Part shown: positions 1 through 11,245 of the stretch, piece by piece
How the letters are laid out: the number at the start of each line of letters is the position of its first letter
How positions within the stretch are numbered: position 1 is the first letter of the stretch
Source of the DNA: Sipunculus nudus
Taxonomy: Eukaryota > Annelida > Sipuncula > Golfingiida > Sipunculidae
Assembly: GCA_026874595.1 (NCBI GenBank)
Contig: CM049310.1
Location: forward strand, 20,806,058 to 20,870,057
Length of the DNA stretch: 64,000 nucleotides
Direction: 5' to 3'
The notes under the pieces: generated by a model
What the model saw: only the letters and a program-made list of their open reading frames with translations
Database searches by the model: none
What the model was told of the DNA's origin: nothing
Made by a program: the position numbers and the translations under genes

Positions 1-71
1 AAATATTTGACCAGCTGTTGGAAAATACGGCATCCAGGCTTGCTCCAATAGGCGAGCTTGTAAGAAACTAA
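1..71 (+). CDS. C-terminal end of an unrecognised upstream gene (partial)
   Basis: Frame 3 is open from the window edge and reads IFDQLLENTASRLAPIGELV followed by R, N and a TAA stop at 69-71. An AATAAA hexamer at 74-79 starts only two bases after the stop, which is what the end of a real transcript with a minimal 3' UTR looks like. The peptide is amphipathic and helix-like. I do not recognise the family; there is a passing likeness to histone-fold helices but not enough to name one. The exon begins outside the window. It lies on the same strand as PIN1 and ends about 220 bp before the PIN1 start codon. Confidence 0.5.
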   Translation, partial: IFDQLLENTASRLAPIGELVRN

Positions 72-73
72 TC

Positions 74-79
74 AATAAA
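74..79 (+). promoter_or_regulatory. polyadenylation signal of the upstream gene
   Basis: AATAAA two bases after the TAA at 69-71. It supports reading 1-71 as the end of a gene, and leaves at most about 210 bp for the PIN1 promoter and 5' UTR. Confidence 0.45.
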
Positions 80-292
80 AACCATAACTGCGTGGTTTAG
101 GAATTTAGTGTTATTTATGAAGAATTTCCTCTTATATAATTTCACAAGCATAACCTTGAATGGAGTCTTATTATTACGTAATTTACGTTTCATCTTTAAC
201 CGACTATTGTGAAAAATAAATAAAATAATTTATATTCATTTCGATTCCCGATTCGGCTATACATGTAGAATCTGTGTGTTCCAGTAATAACC

Positions 293-350
293 ATGGCGGA
301 TGATATACCGGCAGACTGGGGATGGGAAGTAAAAACCAGCAGGTCTACGG
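293..350 (+). CDS. PIN1: PIN1 exon 1 of 3: peptidyl-prolyl cis-trans isomerase NIMA-interacting 1
   Basis: PIN1 isomerises phospho-Ser/Thr-Pro bonds in nuclear and cytoplasmic proteins. Joining 293-350, 11060-11245 and 12576-12796 gives 465 nt, or 154 residues plus a stop, against 163 in human. This exon encodes the start of the N-terminal WW domain (MADDIPADWGWEVKTSRST plus the first base of a Gly codon) and includes the Ser-Arg of the phosphate-binding loop. The start has a strong context (A at -3, G at +4) and the MAD- start matches the family. The donor is GTAATT at 351 and the intron is phase 1. The PPIase part in exons 2-3 keeps the key residues of this parvulin class. All junctions are in frame and no damage is seen. 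The first intron is about 10.7 kb, almost all transposable elements. Confidence 0.93.
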
Positions 351-906
351 GTAATTAGCTTTAGAGACTCAATTACAGATTAGAATACGACACAAGTAAT
401 TGATTGATTCGAAATTTCATTAAGATGTCTGACAATCATTTAACGCTGAGACCTATTTCAGTGTGTCATTTGAAATGCCCTTATTATCGACACCCTCTCC
501 CTTTCACTCTGTTTTAGGCAACAGTGCCCGAAATGCTACCCAGTCCTATAAGTATAACTATAAAGCTATATGCCACAGTAAATTGGTACATTTGTACACC
601 AAGAGACCATTTGAATGTACAGATACAGGCCACTGTGCTACCCTAAAAGTGCTTTTCCTTAAGTGCGTAGTCTGTATCCGTACTACTGTAGTCCAAAATG
701 CGTAGTTCGCAAAAATCGCTTTGTAGAATTTTTAACTGGGCCATTTCCATTCATCATCATGCGTTGTCCATATGTGTAGTTAATATCTGCACGCTGCTGG
801 GAGCCATTTATTGGCATTAGGTTGAATTTTGTTGTCCTTTCTTTAACATACACATTATCCAAATGCTTAAGCCGTAAACATCAGAACTGCACCTTAAATA
901 ATAACA
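351..906 (+). other. start of PIN1 intron 1, no gene seen
   Basis: AT-rich unique-looking sequence after the exon 1 donor. An 80-codon open frame at 463-705 has no family resemblance and no splice context, so I treat it as chance. Nothing else was recognised before the first large repeat element. Confidence 0.6.
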
Positions 907-1081
907 AGTGACCCATGGGTCATGACGCTCAGCTGACTGGGAAGAGATTCGCAAAAGGAAATTTTATCATCAGAATGGTAGTATATACCCATTCAACTGA
1001 AGCATCAAACAGATTAACCAACAGGCCAAGATTTAGTCTGTATTTATATATCTCAAAAAAAGAGAAAAATGTGTAAACTTT

Positions 1082-2254
1082 TAAAACTAGAATATGGGTA
1101 ACCGACAAGTGACTACATGTATCTGCCAAAATCGGATAGTGAGGCATGGATTGAGTGGCAAGGGGAAATAGAGTGAGGTATGTTGCATATTAGCATGGAT
1201 GTCTGCAGCCTAAATGTGTATGTAGGTTGTGCCACCTACCACAAATCCAGAAAGCTGTCCAAGCTGTATACACCTGCAAAATTTTAGGCAGAAAAGTCTA
1301 ACCACTACATGTATATGAGCGATTTTTGCCCATGGCAGACAAACAGACAAACACTGTGCAAAAATCTTTGCAGGTAACCCCTCCAGTTTTGTGTATGATA
1401 AAGACCTATGTGAGATCTAAACACATGCACAATTTTGGCCCAATCGGTCAAATGGTTCCTGAGATATGGGCTTGGATGTGTCCAGCGTTAACTAGAATGT
1501 AGGTGGCGCCACCTGTCATAAAATCAAGAAAGCTGTCCACGATGTATAAACCTGCAAAATTTTAGGCAGTTATGTCGAACCACTACAGAGAAATGAGTAA
1601 TTTTAGGCCACGGCAGACTAACAGACAGACGCTTTGCAAACATTGTTACAGGTGGCACCACCATTTTTTGTGTATGTTACAGAGCTATCAAAGGGCTACA
1701 TTTGTATAAAGTTTATTTCCTGATCGGTCAAACGGTTCCCGAGATATAAGCTTGGATGTCATCAGCGTGAACGTGAACGTAGGTGGCGCCACCTGTCATA
1801 AAATCAAGAAAGCTATCCTGGATGTATACACATGACGAATTTCAGGTGAATTAGTCAATTCACTGCAGAGATATGAGTGATTTTAACCCAAGGCAGATGA
1901 ACAGATGGACACTACATGGTTACAGGTGGCGCCACCATTTTTTGTGTATGTTATAAAGCAATCCAAGGGCTACATTTGTATCAATTTTATTTCCTGATCG
2001 GTCAAACAGTTCCCGAGATATGAGGGTTTATGAGTGGAAACAGACCCACAAATGGACACTGGATAGAGAGGAAAGGTCAGAGGTCAATGCAAATTGGTTA
2101 GGCACCAGTTCACATGTGACCCGATAATAGGTGTAAGTTTGGGAAAAATCGGTCCATTAGTCTCCGAAGAGTTCTCTGGAAACGAACGCCGCCGCGGCGG
2201 AGGAACTCGGTCAAAAACATAGTATCCGCAAAACTTCTTTTTGGCGGATACAAA
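1082..2254 (+). mobile_element. family B element, copy B1, nested in A1
   Basis: The left end is AAAACTAGAATATGGGTA followed by a TATCTGCCAAAA block; the right end is TTTTGGCGGATACAA at 2238-2252. Between them are about five half-units centred on GGTGGCGCCACC-like islands near 1231, 1501, 1651, 1781 and 1924, spaced 130-150 bp apart where adjacent. Flanking A-unit sequence (ctcaaaaaaagagaaaaat on the left, aaaatacagg on the right) continues across the element, so B1 jumped into an existing A array. Confidence 0.7.
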
Positions 2255-4225
2255 AATACAGGTGGCTCCACCAGTCTGCAGAAACTAATAAAAACACTTA
2301 ATGGTCAATATCCATGCAAAAAATCATGGTGATCTCTGCATTAGTTGTTCAGATACTTCAGTTTTTGTATCAAATTGTCCATTATTCTGAGGGATACTTC
2401 GGAGTCCTATAGCTTGAAGGATATGGGTAACAGAGACCTAATTTCAAGTTTCCACAGGCACCTTTCATGGGCCTCCTTGCATGGCAAGAATGAAGATTCT
2501 AGGTCCAGTTGTTGCGATTTGTACCCTGTTGACAGATAACCACATCTTTAAAGGTCTCAAAAAAAAGAAAAAAATTCATAAAAATTTGAAAAAAAAATAG
2601 AGGTGGCACACCCAGTCTGCAGAAACTGATGGAACAGCTCATGATCAATATGTATGCCGAAAATCATGACCATCAGTGTTGTAGTTATTGAAATACTGCA
2701 GTTTTTGTATCAAATTTTCCATTATTCTGGGGGGGGGGGTATTTTGGACCCATACAGCTTAAAGAATATGGGTAACAGAGACCTAATTTCAAGTTTCCAT
2801 GGAGACTTTTCATGGGTCTCCCTGTGTGTCAAGAATGAAGATTCTTGGTCCAGTTTTTATGATTTGTGCCCTGTTAACAGATGTTCATATCTTTAAAGGT
2901 CTCAAAAATACAGAAAAATTTCGTAAAAAAAAACCGAACAAATACAGGTGGTGCCACCAGTCTGCAGAAACTTATGAAACACTCCATGATCAATATCCAT
3001 GCAAACAATTATGGTTATCTCTGCATTAGTTGTTCAGATACTTTAGCTTTTGTATCAAATTTTCCATTATTCTGAGCTGTACTTTGGAGTGCCATAGCTC
3101 AAAGGATATGGGTAACAGAGACCAAATTTCAGGTTTCCATGGAGACTTATCATGGGTCTCCCTGTGTGTCAAGAACGAAGATTCTAGGTCCAGTCGTTAC
3201 GATTTGTACCCTGTTGACAGATAACTACATCCTTAAAGGTCTCAAAAATGGAGAAAACAATTCGTGAACATTGAAAAATACAGGTGGCGCCACCAGTCTG
3301 CACAAACTGATGAAACATCTCATGATCAATATGTATGTCGAAAATCATGACCATCAGTGATGTAGTTAATGAGATATTGAAGTTTTTGTATGAAATTTTT
3401 GACTATTCTGGGGGGTAATTTTGGGCCCCATAGCTCGAAGGATATGGGTAACAGAGACCTAATTTCTGGTTTCCATGGAGACTTTTCATAGGTCTCTCAG
3501 TGTGTCGAAAATGAAGATTCTGGGTCCAGTCGTTACGATTTGTGCCACGCTAACAGATGACAGCATCCTCAAAAGTCTCAAAAATAGAGGAAAAAATCGT
3601 AAAAAATCAAACAGTTCAGGTGGCACCACCAGTCTGCAGGAACTGATCGAACATCTCATGATCAATATGTATGCCAAAAATGAAGACCACCAGTGATGTA
3701 GTTATTGAGATATTGAAGTTTTTGTATGAAATTTTTTACTATTCTGGGGGGTACTTTGGGGCCCCATAGCTCAAAGGATATGGGTAACAGAGACCTAATT
3801 TCTGGTTTCCAAGGAGATTTTTCATGGACCTCTCAGTGTGTCAAGAATTAAGATTCTAAGTCCAGTCTTTTTGATTTGTGCCTTGTTAACAGATGTTCTC
3901 ATTTTTAAAGGTCTCAAAAATAGAGAAAAAAATTCGTAAAAAATCGAAAAATACAGGTGGCGCCACCAGTCTGCAGGAAGTGATGTAACATCTCATGATC
4001 AATATGTATGCCAAAAATCATGACCATCAGTCAAGTAGTTAATGAGATATTGAAGTTTTTGTATGAAATTTTTGACTTTTCTGGGGGGTACTTTGGGGCC
4101 ACATAGCTCGAAGGATATGGGTAACAGAGACCTTATTTCTGGTTTCCAAGGAGATTTTTTATGGACCTCTCAGAATCCCAAGTTACAAGGTTCTAAGTCA
4201 AGTGGTTACGATTTGTGCCTGGTTA

Positions 4226-4270
4226 ACGGACGGACAGACAGACAGACGGACAGACGGACGACGGACAACG
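4226..4270 (+). repeat. (GACA/GACG)n microsatellite in A1
   Basis: An imperfect 4-bp repeat (ACGGACAGACAGACAG...) directly before the terminal hairpin of A1. A3 has a shorter, related run (GGACGGCCAGGCGGACGG) at the same place, so it is a structural part of family A. Confidence 0.8.
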
Positions 4271-4317
4271 AGTGATCGCTATAGCTCAGATGACTTTCAG
4301 TCAGCTGAGCTAAAAAT

Positions 4318-5757
4318 TAAGATCCATTTTGAAAATATTAATAAAATATAAATATTTAAACAAACAAACTTTGGAAATATATGGAAATGTACAATAAATA
4401 TATGGTGAAATGGCTTTCAAAGAAAGAAAATCTTCAACCATGGGGCACCTATCAACAAGGAGTATGGACTACGCATACCTACTTATGGAAAACAAACTTT
4501 GCAGATACGGATAAGGCATATAGACTACGCATGCAGATAACAAATATGAACTATGCACTTATGGAAAACAGCCTTTAATCTGCCCAATCAGGGGGCTATT
4601 CAATAAGTGTGCCTGGGGCTGGTGCCAGAGCTCAGATATATAGAACTCTATCATATATACAGTAGAATGTCTTATATCTAAAGACCGTTTATCCGAAAAG
4701 TTGTTCATCTGGAATAAAAAATGGAGAATCAAAATTTTGAACATTTATCCTAAATCTGAACCATGACCAAAAAGCCAGAATAAAAATAGAATAAAAGATC
4801 GTCTGATTCAAAACAAAAGTAGCCAGATCAGTGGTGATACATATTGCCGACTGATTAGTGCACTCAAGCATAGGCAGAAGGTGTGAAGACACCGCCCTGC
4901 CCGCTGGCTTGTCCTCGGCTCGCTTTAATCAGAATGCCCAGGCCTCGGTATTTAACCTGTGCAAATAAAATGTCACAACACACGATAACTGAGTATCTGG
5001 CAGCAGGTTTTAGGTGTGATAAACTCAGCTACTGCGATCCGTGTAGTCCTCAGCTCAGCTTTGATCAGGATGGCTTTAAGAGATTGCTTTGACCTTTGTG
5101 CTGGTAGTCATCCAGGCCTTGAGTTGTACGGTGAGCATTAGTTGAGTTTATGTGCGAGTTCATTGGCCAGATTATTTCTGCCCAAAATATAGGAATTTTG
5201 ATTGGCTAGAATCGCTACTTATGACTGCAGTTGATGAAGTCCGAACTATATAAACTATATACTATGAAGCTGATTAAACCATTGTGATAGTTAATGTAAA
5301 CACGATTTACTGATCAATTCTGATTATTCTTCAGGTGAATTTTTACATACCGTTAACTCTTACTCGTCATTGGAGTCACAAAAGTGCCATGTCCTGTCAG
5401 TTGATGACAAGCTGTCGATCCTTGCAAGACTTGACATGGGTACCAAGCCAGCTGACCTTGCCAGGGAATACCTTGTTGCCAGATCTACGATCAGCGACAT
5501 TTGCGTTTTTTTTTTCATTTATTTGAAATAAAACTGTGCACATAATCTTGTTAACTTGTGTATTCAACTGATCCTCTTGCTTTTAATTTCATTAAAAATA
5601 CAGTACATGTATAATGTCCTGAACTCAGCGGTAATCACTGTGATTCCCAGAGCAATTTCATGCGAAATCATTCATCCAAACGATCGTTCATCCAAACAAA
5701 AAGCTTGTCCCCCGAGGCTATCTGAAAAATAACGCTTTCCTGTTATTAGTATATAAT
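4318..5757 (+). other. PIN1 intron 1, mostly unassigned; one partial MITE end
   Basis: At about 4602-4650 a segment (AAGTGTGCCTGGGGCTGGTG...) resembles the ends of the element at 5758-7277, probably a solo or truncated copy. The short open frames between 4381 and 5526 show no family likeness. Nothing else was recognised. Confidence 0.5.
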
Positions 5758-7277
5758 TAGTGTGTTTGGGGCCAAGGTGCCAAGGCTCAAACATAAAGTA
5801 CTCTATCTTATATAATTAGTATTTAAATACCATAAAATCTCCACTTAAAACCGCACTTCCGATTTAAACCGCACCCAGACTTCGCCGAAATTCCAGGTGA
5901 GACATCGCGAGGGGCTCAAATACTAAGAACCCCCCTTTAAAACCGCACCAACTTTCGCTACGGAATGATTTGACAAAAGACACAATCAAGCTATCATCTA
6001 GAAATGAATACGCGTAGGTTGCGACTGGGCCATTACTGTCCACTTTTAAATTCCTTGGGCATTTTATTTAAACACATCATAACACATTTTTGCAGGGTCA
6101 CTCAAGCTGAAGTTTGGGAAGACGTAAGGGCCGGTGAACCTCTGCCTGTTTATACAGATTTTATATTCCGTGCCGTATTCTTGTTTGCTACTGATTTGTC
6201 ATTATATTTTGGAAAAAATATTCTGCTGATCCATTTCAAGTCACTGTATATTTTAATTCTAAAAATGTTTGATGAAAATTCCATTTCTGGAATTACTCGG
6301 AAGATTCAAATCATTTTCATACCGGTTACTTCGGTATTATCATCGTCACATCGTACGTTGACATCGCTCCATGTCACAATTTGCTGGCGCGTTTGAAAAC
6401 ATCGCTGGTTAACTTAACTAAATATCAAAGTAATTAAAGTTACCTTGTCGAGATACGCACGTATAGGAAACATGACGCTTAATAACGAGTGATTTTAAGG
6501 TAAAATTAAAGTGGCCAGTCGGGGTAAGCAAGTTTTTTTTCCTGAAGAAAGTTTCCGTGTGGGGAGCCATTTTGTCAAGGCAGTGTTCACGCAAGGCACG
6601 CTGGGACGAAATAGGTGGCTGTTCTGTTTACCACCCACCGCGTACAGCCGTTCAAAATATTCTTAGCAGAATACCGGGGCGTTCAAATTTTAAAACGATC
6701 GTCTGCCATTGTGTGACTCCTTACGATGTCAGCTTTTTATTCATTTTACGTTTTAAACAAATAATCATTGCTAAATAATGCCGCAAATGGGTTTAAAGTA
6801 GGCTTTTATTTCAATTTTCTTGAGCATGCCCAACGAAGTGGGCCGCTGTGTGTTACAGCAGGGTTGTTGTAAACGTACTATTTGGTGACAATTACCAAAA
6901 TTTCATAACAAGTTATATATCACACGAAAACTATTCAGAAATATTTAATTTATAAATAACAAATAATCGTAAATAATACATTTACACACGGCTCCCATGC
7001 ATGCGAGACTGCTGCTAAGAACGGCCTTCGAAAGTTGCAATATTATCGCCCACTCGCCGGCCCTAAAACGATGTCTGTCAGGAAGTTATTCAGGAAACCC
7101 TTCTAGTATAAACCGCACAGTGCTTTCAGGAAATCAACCTGATTTCAAGATTTTGAATTTCTTGATTAAACCGCGGTTTTAAGTGGAAATTTTACGGTAG
7201 CATGTTTTGGGCTGGTGACAGAGTTCATATTTGAGTACTCAAAATTCAAGCTTTGGCACCAGCCCCAGACACACTAA
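5758..7277. mobile_element. TIR element (outer) interrupted by a second TIR element
   Basis: The outer left end TTAGTGTGTTTGGGGCCAAG at 5758 is matched by the inverted right end ...CCCCAGACACACTAA finishing at 7277. Only about 70 bp at each end belong to it; the middle is the insertion at 5828-7199. No transposase frame was found, so it is a non-autonomous TIR element of unassigned superfamily. Confidence 0.65.
5828..7199. mobile_element. inner TIR element with AAACCGCAC subterminal repeats
   Basis: The left end TACCATAAAATCTCCACTTA (continuing AAACCGC) is the inverse of the right end ending ...TTTTACGGTA at 7199, with about two mismatches over 27 bp. The motif AAACCGCAC recurs just inside the ends (about 5846, 5864, 5938, 7110, with a variant near 7166), as expected of transposase-binding subterminal repeats. 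Both ends lie on a TA, so a TA target site is possible. The 130-codon open frame at 6004-6396 has no recognisable domain. Confidence 0.7.
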
Positions 7278-7900
7278 TTTCTCTGGTTGCCCTGCTCCTC
7301 CCTGCCTCAGATCAGACATGAAGGCCCCTGATTCGGGAGATTAAGGGTAGCACATGTACAGTAGCCTGTAATTGTACAGAACCTGTATGGTGAATTCTTT
7401 TAAAGAAAAAAAGAAAAAATGTCCCTTGCACTTTTGCCAGTGGTGGGCCAAAAGGCAAGATGGCAGGTGGAAGTATTTGTCTGTGTTCTTAAATAAAAGC
7501 TGTAAGTCACAGCTTTAGATGCCATGATGAGCTGATGTTGTATTTATATTTACATGATCTAAACTGGGATCCATGTATACACATTTATCGAATCATTTCA
7601 ACGGATGGTAGCACTTACTTAATAAGCCTGCCATGTATACACAAAAATGTAAATGTTCACACAAACAAGAAAAACAGAAACATTGCTGTTTAAATTACGC
7701 TAAATGAAATATTTGGTACATAATGTTGATGGCTTGCCCCCCCCCCCCCTCCCCCCCCCCACTCTAAAAAATGACGTTTTCTGGCAAGTGTTGAAAATAT
7801 AATTCAACTTCCTTGAATGATATTGCCCAATTACCGCAGTTAAACATGCACATGCAAAAGAAATGCAGTCAGACCAGCTTACAAGTGACTGTCATCATAG
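7278..7900 (+). other. PIN1 intron 1, no gene; poly-C tract
   Basis: Unassigned sequence with a C-rich homopolymer run near 7738-7760 that is a likely source of assembly error. Nothing else was recognised. Confidence 0.5.
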
Positions 7901-7901
7901 T

Positions 7902-10860
7902 TTTTAGCTCAGCTGACTGACAGTCAACTGAGGTATAGGTATGGCGCTTTGTGACCTTTGTCCATCGTCAACCCGAGCGTCTGGTTGTCTGGTTTCTGAT
8001 AGCAGGGCACAAATCATAACCTCTTACCCGAGAAACCTGTAACTAATTATCCAGGGAGATCAATAAAAATCTCCTTGGAAACCTGAAATAAGGTCACTGT
8101 GACCTATATCCTCTGAGCTATGGGGCCTGTAAGTACCCCCCATAATAATAAAAAATTTGATTAAAAACATCCAGTATATTGATAATTTATGCATGGGTTG
8201 TCATGAATCTTGCCTTGAATATTAACCTTGACTAGTTTTGTCAGGTCCCAAAAATTGGTGGCCCCACCTGTATTTTTGCTTATTTTTACAAATATTTTCT
8301 GGGGTTTTTTTTAACTATAAAATGAGAGCAATCATGTCAGTTTCTCAGCTGTGGTTTCATCTAGTGTCCCAGAACCATGTGTGTTTATTGATCATAGTCG
8401 ATGCCCTTTAGTAATCTCCCTGTCTGCCTGTCGTCATTCGTCCATTCACAGTTTTGTTTCCAGATGACAACTCTAGGTTGGATTGACATATGGATATCAA
8501 ACTTGACTTATGTATGGCCAACCACTAAAACAAGAATCCATATGATTTTTGGGTCATGATGTTGAAGGTCAGGGTTACAGGACCCACTTATCTAAACAGA
8601 TTATGGCTGCATTTTAAGCCAAGCTTTTCATCCAAAACCCTCCATTTTGAGCATATAGCTGACCTGCCAATATGGGATGAACATAAATTAATTGGGATCA
8701 CATGGTCAAGGTTACAGGGGCCATCTGTCCACAAATTAAGTTTCCAGATGATAACTCCAGTTTGGTTTGACATATTGTTTTCAAACTAAACTTATATATG
8801 TCCTACCACTAAAGTAAGAACCCTGCTGATTTTTGGGTCATGAGGTCAAAGGGCAAGGCCATAAGACACACTTATTTAAAAAGATAATGGCTGCATTTAA
8901 AGCCAAAACTTTTCATCCCAAACCTTCCATCTTGCGCATATAGCTGACCTGCCAGTAGGGGAAGAACATAAATGGATTTGGGATCACAAGGTCAAAGGCA
9001 GACCTTGACGTTTGATGAGCGCCATTGCACTGACACTCACAGGCCCCAATTAAAATGGTTTTATGCCCATAAGACAGTGCAATGGCAGTTGGGAATGATC
9101 TTCAAGAGTCTGTCAGATCAGGGAATGACAAACAAACATACTCTTGGGATGTCACTTGATTGGAAGGAATGGCTGTTGTTCAATGATGAATAAATCCACA
9201 AATCTGATTTGCTTAGCAAAGGCATTCATGTAACGTGGCACCTGTGCCAAGGAATGTCTTTACATTAAGGCAAAAAAAATATATATCTTTTCCTGTTACG
9301 TGCCCAAACTCTGAAAAAAAAGAGCAACCCAAACAATTTTATTGAATATTTTTAATATTTATGTGCTTTCCATAAAGTATAAACCCTGTGTTATAAAAAG
9401 CTGTTGCGCAGAACTGCTTTCTCAGCTGATGAACCTCTTTGTGCATGACCGCCCAACCACATGTTTTTTGCAGGCATATCGGAACATTGGTTCTTAATAC
9501 ATGCAGGTTTACCAGAATCAATGTCATATGGCACATTTCTCGAAACAAGCTGTGAAATTTAAACATGTCAGCAAAGGTTAAAGGAGTCAAAAAGACATGC
9601 TTTAAATATTTAAATAATTAAACAAAGATTCAAATTTTAATCCACACATACACACTATCTAGTATGGATATTTTAAAATTATAATTTAAAACAACATATA
9701 CATCTGTCAGTGTGGAACCAAGGAATTTTCAAAAGGAGGCCATATGTAAATGTTTAACTTTTTTAACAAAGTAGTTTTATGAAAAATGGAGAGTGGACAG
9801 AGAAAAGTTAACAGTGTAATTCTATTGTCAGGGTGCCTTAACCGACAGTAATTTTCATTTTTAATTAATGTATCTTTTAAAAAATTTGACAAGTTTTTTT
9901 TTATTTTTCATTTGCACTTTGTTAAAACAGTAGTACAATCAAAGGTGTTCTATTTTTTGTTTATTTTCCTTGAACAATTGTAAAATTGACAGCTTCTTCG
10001 CCAAAATACCGCAATATTTATTGTAAAGAAATTGAAGATATCCGTAACAGGAATTGTCATTTATTATTTAGGTTTGTACTTAATTTTAAGTTTATTATCT
10101 TTTTATAATTATCTATAATAGCTAATAATTATTATTTATTATTGTATTCAACTTGTAGAAAAATGTATTGTATTGTAATGTATTGTAAAATGTAATGTAT
10201 TGGCCCTACCTACCCTATGTTTTTTGCTATGTAATCGCAAACAAAGAACTTTTTTTTGCCTAAGGTCAAAGGCCGATAGTTAAATGTGGCAATGGAATAC
10301 AAGGAAAAAGTTCGGGAATAGTCCCCGTGAGGTATATTGTGGGGGCTGTAAACACCCGTTGTGCAATTTTCAAATGTCAAGCACTGCAAAGGTCAAGGCC
10401 ACAGCAGCCTCTGTCCACAAAATAAGTTTATGGAAGATAACTCAGGCTTGGATAGAAAGATTAGCTTCAAACCTGATTCATTAATGACCCAACATTAAAC
10501 TAGGAAATATTTGGGGTCTTAAAGTCAAAGGTGAAGGTCATAGAAGCCACATCTTTAAAAAGATTGTTGATACAAAGTAAATCAAACTTTTCATCCAAAA
10601 CTTTCCATCTGTCACACTTGCCTTGCCTTCCCAAAGTAAAAGAAATGTTGAGGTTGCCTGGTCAGGGGTCAAGGTCACTGGACCCACTTTTTAAAGATTG
10701 TTATCATAATCTAAGTGCTGTAAGTTCAAGGATAGTAAGTTTTCAGATTTATTTATCAAAAGGTCATTTGTTAAGGTCACAGAACCAACAATTTTAAAAG
10801 CTCATAAAAGTCTCCTTATAGCCAAATTCAGCTAATCGTTGAGACCCATGGGTCCCTAGT
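7902..10860 (-). mobile_element. family A element, copy A2, reverse orientation
   Basis: The 3' hairpin end lies at 7906-7934 (AGCTCAGCTGACT ... AGTCAACTGAGGT) next to a TTTTT run. The 5' end is the inverted GACCCATGGGTCCCTAGT at about 10842-10860. The interior is not the A1 array: it has about three diverged units of roughly 285 bp containing AAAACTTTCCATC... and ...AGCTGACCTGCC, near 8580, 8865 and 10530, with unassigned DNA between the last two. So the same termini carry a different payload. Confidence 0.6.
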
Positions 10861-11059
10861 TAGAAATACCATTGGCATTAGAGCTTCTAAGGTCTGACAG
10901 GTGTAAGATAACCAGACCTACAGTAGAAATAATAAACAGTAGAAATGTTTGTGACACAGAGGACTGAAAAAAAATCAAACTGGACACACAAAATTGTAAC
11001 AGATAGTATTCAAATGGTTCCCTTAACATATTGACACAAAATTATGTTGATGCTTTCAG

Positions 11060-11245
11060 GTAAGACCTACTATCTCAATCCTTACACAAAGGAGAGCCAG
11101 TGGGAGAAACCAACCGGGCCAGTACCTAGAGACCAAGTGCAGTGCTCCCACCTGCTTGTGAAACACAGGGAATCCCGGCGACCTTCATCATGGAGGGAAG
11201 AAAACATCACTCGCACAAAGGAGGAAGCTCTTGAACAACTGAAGG
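11060..11245 (+). CDS. PIN1: PIN1 exon 2 of 3
   Basis: Acceptor TTTCAG ends at 11059; donor GTGAGT at 11246. The exon completes the WW domain ([19 protein letters not shown], with the second signature Trp) and the linker. It then enters the parvulin PPIase domain with [16 protein letters not shown], which holds the catalytic-site His and the Lys/Arg/Arg cluster that binds the substrate phosphate in human PIN1. It ends in phase 1 after LEQLK. No damage seen. Confidence 0.95.

Larger units (their letters stand above)
903..4317 (+). mobile_element. family A element, copy A1 (Helentron/HINE-like, tandem-repeat bearing, non-autonomous)
   Basis: The left end is ACAAGTGACCCATGGGTC followed by a CTCAGCTGACT block, closely matched at 46033 and 55575 and, inverted, at 10860 and 51118. 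The body has six units of 336-345 bp. They are phased by the palindrome at about 2261, 2602, 2947, 3283, 3619 and 3956. A (GACA/GACG)n microsatellite at 4226-4270 follows. The right end is a hairpin at 4283-4311 (13-bp arms AGCTCAGATGACT and AGTCAGCTGAGCT, one mismatch) and then TAAAAAT. Array plus microsatellite plus terminal hairpin without long TIRs is the known layout of Helentron-associated elements in bivalves; the assignment is inference. A family B copy interrupts the first unit. Short open frames reading MGNRDLIS... are array by-products, not genes. Confidence 0.7.

Noticed and set aside
2345-3696. Series of similar open frames reading MGNRDLIS..FHGD.SWVSL.
   Set aside because: They recur once per 338-bp repeat unit, have no shared start or splice context and decay between units; they are by-products of the tandem array.
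2261-4000. CRISPR-like regular repeat.
   Set aside because: The repeated units are 338 bp with no unique spacers, in a eukaryotic intron.
6004-6396. 130-codon open frame inside the inner TIR element.
   Set aside because: No transposase or other domain recognised; internal hydrophobic low-complexity composition fits chance translation of AT-rich DNA.
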